A DNA stretch of 8,576 bases, taken from Candidatus Aminicenantota bacterium (lineage in GTDB: Bacteria > Acidobacteriota > Aminicenantia > UBA2199). Below, piece after piece: positions 6,373 through 8,576 of the stretch (position 1 is the stretch's first letter; each line of letters begins with the position of its first letter). Location: NCBI GenBank assembly GCA_029939015.1, contig JAOZTV010000123.1, forward strand, positions 1-8,576, given 5' to 3'. The translations under genes were made by a program, and so were the position numbers. Below the pieces are notes generated by a model, which saw nothing but the letters and a program-made list of their open reading frames with translations, ran no database searches and was not told the DNA's origin.

Positions 6373-7455
6373 TTAATATCTCTCCTTTACAATATTTGAA
6401 CGCTCACTTTCATTACCTTTTTTATCAACGGCTATTACATAATAATAAAATAATATACCTTTTTTAATATTTTTATCTTTATATCTTGATTTTATAGTAT
6501 TATTAGAGATTTTTTTAAAATGCCCTTTTTTTGTTCTTTTTCTATAGATAATATAATGAGACAAATCCTTATCTTTAACCTCTTCCCAATTTAAAAGCAT
6601 ATAACCATCACCCCTAAAAACAAACAAATTCTCAGGTATTTCTGGTGGGTAAATGTCTTGTAATTGAATTGAAACAATTTTAGAATAAGCACTCTCAACT
6701 TTTTTATTATACACTGTTGTAAGCTTATAAAAATATTTACCATTTATACTAATATCTGTATCTTCAAAATACTCCTTTTTGATTAATTCAGTATTTATTT
6801 TTTTATAAATCAACTCAGTTTCTTCTTCATCTAATTCATCTTGTGATATATTGTCCCCTTCATCAATTTTTTCCATTTCAATTCTTCTATAAACATTAAA
6901 ACCTGCTATTTGGGATATTTCTTTTTTTAAAACATCAAATATCGGTTTATCCCATTTTACAAGAGTCATTTTCCTTTCCTGTTCTATCTCAACATTACTT
7001 ATTATAGTATATGGAATAATTGAATTAATAGAGCTAATTATACTCATTGGAGATCTTTTTTTTTCTTTATAGTATATAATACCAAAATTATGTTCTACCT
7101 TATCTAAATTTTTTAATTTAAAAGGAATTGGTATTATAAAAGTATCTTTTTTTAGAATTTTTTCAGGTTCTTTTATCTTCAATATTAGAGAACTTTTCTT
7201 CCTGAATTTTTCTTCAGGAATACTTGTATTTGAATGATAAACATATACCTTTGTAATATCATTTTTATCAAGTGTTTTATTATCAGAAAGTAAGCTTGGA
7301 AAAGCAAATTTTAATTCAATATTAGAACCAACCTGACTTACACTTAAATTTGTAATTTTTAGTGGAAGGCTTTCAGGTTCAAGTACAAGATCACCTTTAG
7401 ATCCACAGCCCATTATAAAAGCAAAAACTATTAAAATTAAAACTAATTTTTTCAT
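6373..7455 (-). CDS. Lipoprotein with fibronectin type III-like domains
   Basis: A 360-residue predicted envelope lipoprotein. Residues 1-16 form a signal peptide (KK, then a hydrophobic core), ending in the lipobox I-M-G-C with the lipidated Cys at 17. Residue +2 is Gly rather than Asp, so under the E. coli rule it would go to the outer membrane. The mature start CGSKGDLVLEP (17-27) recalls the CGxKGxL pattern of LptM/YifL-like lipoproteins. A clear fibronectin type III domain spans about 270-355 (PPEIPENL, LLNWEEVKDKDLSHYIIYRK, FYYYVIAVDKKGNES). A second, less certain one spans about 150-265, with an acidic insert around 195-215, and the first 100 mature residues may be a diverged third. 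No catalytic motif is visible. It is coupled to hslU by a 1-base overlap and ends 16 bp before the glycosyltransferase. A surface-binding or assembly role is a guess. Confidence 0.82.
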   Translation of the reverse strand: MKKLVLILIVFAFIMGCGSKGDLVLEPESLPLKITNLSVSQVGSNIELKFAFPSLLSDNKTLDKNDITKVYVYHSNTSIPEEKFRKKSSLILKIKEPEKILKKDTFIIPIPFKLKNLDKVEHNFGIIYYKEKKRSPMSIISSINSIIPYTIISNVEIEQERKMTLVKWDKPIFDVLKKEISQIAGFNVYRRIEMEKIDEGDNISQDELDEEETELIYKKINTELIKKEYFEDTDISINGKYFYKLTTVYNKKVESAYSKIVSIQLQDIYPPEIPENLFVFRGDGYMLLNWEEVKDKDLSHYIIYRKRTKKGHFKKISNNTIKSRYKDKNIKKGILFYYYVIAVDKKGNESERSNIVKERY

Positions 7456-7457
7456 TA
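7453..7457 (-). promoter_or_regulatory. TAATG stop/start overlap between hslU and the lipoprotein gene
   Basis: The hslU TAA (7457-7455) and the lipoprotein ATG (7455-7453) share one base. The 20 nt upstream contain no recognisable Shine-Dalgarno, so translation of the lipoprotein probably depends on ribosomes terminating at hslU. Confidence 0.65.
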
Positions 7458-8576
7458 TAAAATATATTTACTAAGGTCTGTATCTTTAGAAATATCTTCA
7501 ACTCTGTCAAGTACATATTTTTTATCAATTGCAACCTTTCCATTATCTATGTCAGAAGCTTCAAATAAAATTTCCTCCATTACCTTTTCCATTATGGTAT
7601 GCAATCTTCTAGCACCAATATTTTCTGCACTAGTATTAACTTCCTTTGCTATCCTTGCAATTTCATCAATTGAGCCTTTTGTATATTCTATTTCAAGCCC
7701 CTCAGTGCTTAATAAATATTTATACTGTTTTTCAAGAGAGTTTTTAGGCTCTGTTAAGATTCTCACAAAATCATGCTGGCTCAATGAATCAAGTTCAACT
7801 CTAATTGGAAATCGACCTTGAAGTTCCGGTATCATATCCGATGGTTTTGAAACATGAAAAGCTCCAGCACCAATAAATAGTACATGATCACTCTTTACCA
7901 TACCATATTTTGTATTTACAGTAGTTCCTTCAATTATTGGAAGCAAATCTCTTTGAACACCCTCTCTCGAAACACTTGGACCTCCAACACCTTCTCTGCC
8001 TGCAATTTTATCTATCTCATCAAGAAAAACTATACCCATCTGCTCAGCTCTATGAATTGCAATTTTAGAAATCTCATCCATATCTAAAAGACGATTCTGT
8101 TCTTCCTTTAAAAGATAGTCTCTTGCATCCTCAATACTCATTTTTCTTTTTTTTGTTTTACCACCACCAAACATATTGGGAACCATTTCACCAATACTAA
8201 TACCTATTTCTTCTACACCTGATGATGAAAATATCTCAAAAGGAGTTGACGCCGCTGACTTAACTTCAACTTCTATCATCCTGTCATTTAATTTACCGTC
8301 AATATACATTTTTCTGAATTTTTCTTTTGTTTCATTATTCTTATTATTTTTGTCAATATTTAAGTCTGCTGCTGGGCCCTTAACTTTCTTTGGTGGAGGG
8401 AGCAATATTGAAAGTATTTTATCTTCAACATTCTTTAATGCTTTTTCCCGATTAATTTTCATCTGTTCAACCTTAACCAAATCAACAGATATACGAGTTA
8501 AATCCCTGACTATTGACTCAACATCACGACCAACATATCCAACTTCAGTAAATTTTGAAGCCTCAACCTTAATAAA
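7455..8576 (-). CDS. hslU: HslU (ClpY), ATPase subunit of the HslUV protease, N-terminus off the window
   Basis: Cytoplasmic AAA+ unfoldase that feeds substrates to the HslV peptidase. Codons run in frame to the right edge, giving 373 visible residues of an expected ~440-450; the Walker A region is outside. The TTG at 8480-8478 is internal, because conserved family sequence continues upstream of it. Visible residues include the pore loop GYVG (residues 13-16, 8540-8529) in KFTEVGYVGRDVES, the I-domain (about 60-160), Walker B GIVFLDEIDKIA with D186-E187, sensor 1 (HVLFIGAGAFH), the Arg-finger block ELQGRFPIRVEL (R255), sensor 2 GARRLHT (R323-R324) and the C-terminal tail DLSKYIL, the segment that inserts into HslV and activates it. 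hslV would be expected just off the right edge. The gene heads an operon continuing into the lipoprotein and glycan genes. Confidence 0.96.
   Translation of the reverse strand, partial: FIKVEASKFTEVGYVGRDVESIVRDLTRISVDLVKVEQMKINREKALKNVEDKILSILLPPPKKVKGPAADLNIDKNNKNNETKEKFRKMYIDGKLNDRMIEVEVKSAASTPFEIFSSSGVEEIGISIGEMVPNMFGGGKTKKRKMSIEDARDYLLKEEQNRLLDMDEISKIAIHRAEQMGIVFLDEIDKIAGREGVGGPSVSREGVQRDLLPIIEGTTVNTKYGMVKSDHVLFIGAGAFHVSKPSDMIPELQGRFPIRVELDSLSQHDFVRILTEPKNSLEKQYKYLLSTEGLEIEYTKGSIDEIARIAKEVNTSAENIGARRLHTIMEKVMEEILFEASDIDNGKVAIDKKYVLDRVEDISKDTDLSKYIL

Noticed and set aside
7549..8087. Two plus-strand frames (90 and 67 codons) opposite hslU
   Set aside because: They are antisense shadows of the highly conserved HslU AAA+ domain, with no start signals.
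8478..8480. TTG as the start codon of the rightmost minus-strand gene
   Set aside because: The frame stays open to the edge and encodes conserved HslU sequence including the GYVG pore loop, so the gene is truncated by the window rather than starting here.

Overview
The window is a piece of ordinary chromosome from an AT-rich, Gram-negative-type bacterium. Very low GC, long A and T tracts, Lys/Ile/Asn-rich proteins, a lipoprotein with a lipobox, HslU and a polyisoprenyl-phosphate sugar transferase all fit. A Deferribacter-like lineage (Deferribacterota) is my best guess, but it rests on overall feel rather than a diagnostic marker, and I hold it at low confidence.

Layout. Positions 1-145 are non-coding leader DNA with a perfect 9-bp inverted repeat, a possible sigma-70-type promoter and a good Shine-Dalgarno site. 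A plus-strand pair follows: pyrE (orotate phosphoribosyltransferase, 146-802) and, 5 bp later, a large membrane hybrid histidine kinase (808-3735). The kinase has a periplasmic dCache-like sensor, PAS, HisKA, HATPase and two receiver domains. Positions 3736-3840 separate two convergent transcription units and hold a long, strikingly G-rich inverted repeat flanked by A and T runs. It looks like a bidirectional terminator or an interspersed repeat, and one arm also fits a canonical G-quadruplex pattern.

From 8576 down to 3841 on the minus strand runs a tightly packed operon: the C-terminal ~373 residues of hslU (start off the right edge), a lipoprotein with fibronectin type III-like domains, a GT4 glycosyltransferase, and a WcaJ/PglC-type polyprenyl glycosylphosphotransferase. 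The junctions are TAATG (1-base overlap), a 16-bp gap and ATGA (4-base overlap), so the four genes are probably co-transcribed and partly translationally coupled. The last two genes should act together: the phosphotransferase loads the first sugar-phosphate onto undecaprenyl phosphate at the inner membrane, and the glycosyltransferase adds a later sugar of an exopolysaccharide or O-antigen-like glycan. The lipoprotein may serve the envelope. HslU is the unfoldase of the HslUV protease and has no evident functional link.

I see no CRISPR array, IS element, phage gene, tRNA or rRNA, and no convincing new multi-gene system. The items most worth checking are the G-rich palindrome after the kinase gene, the degenerate first receiver of the kinase, and the odd start context of the glycosyltransferase.
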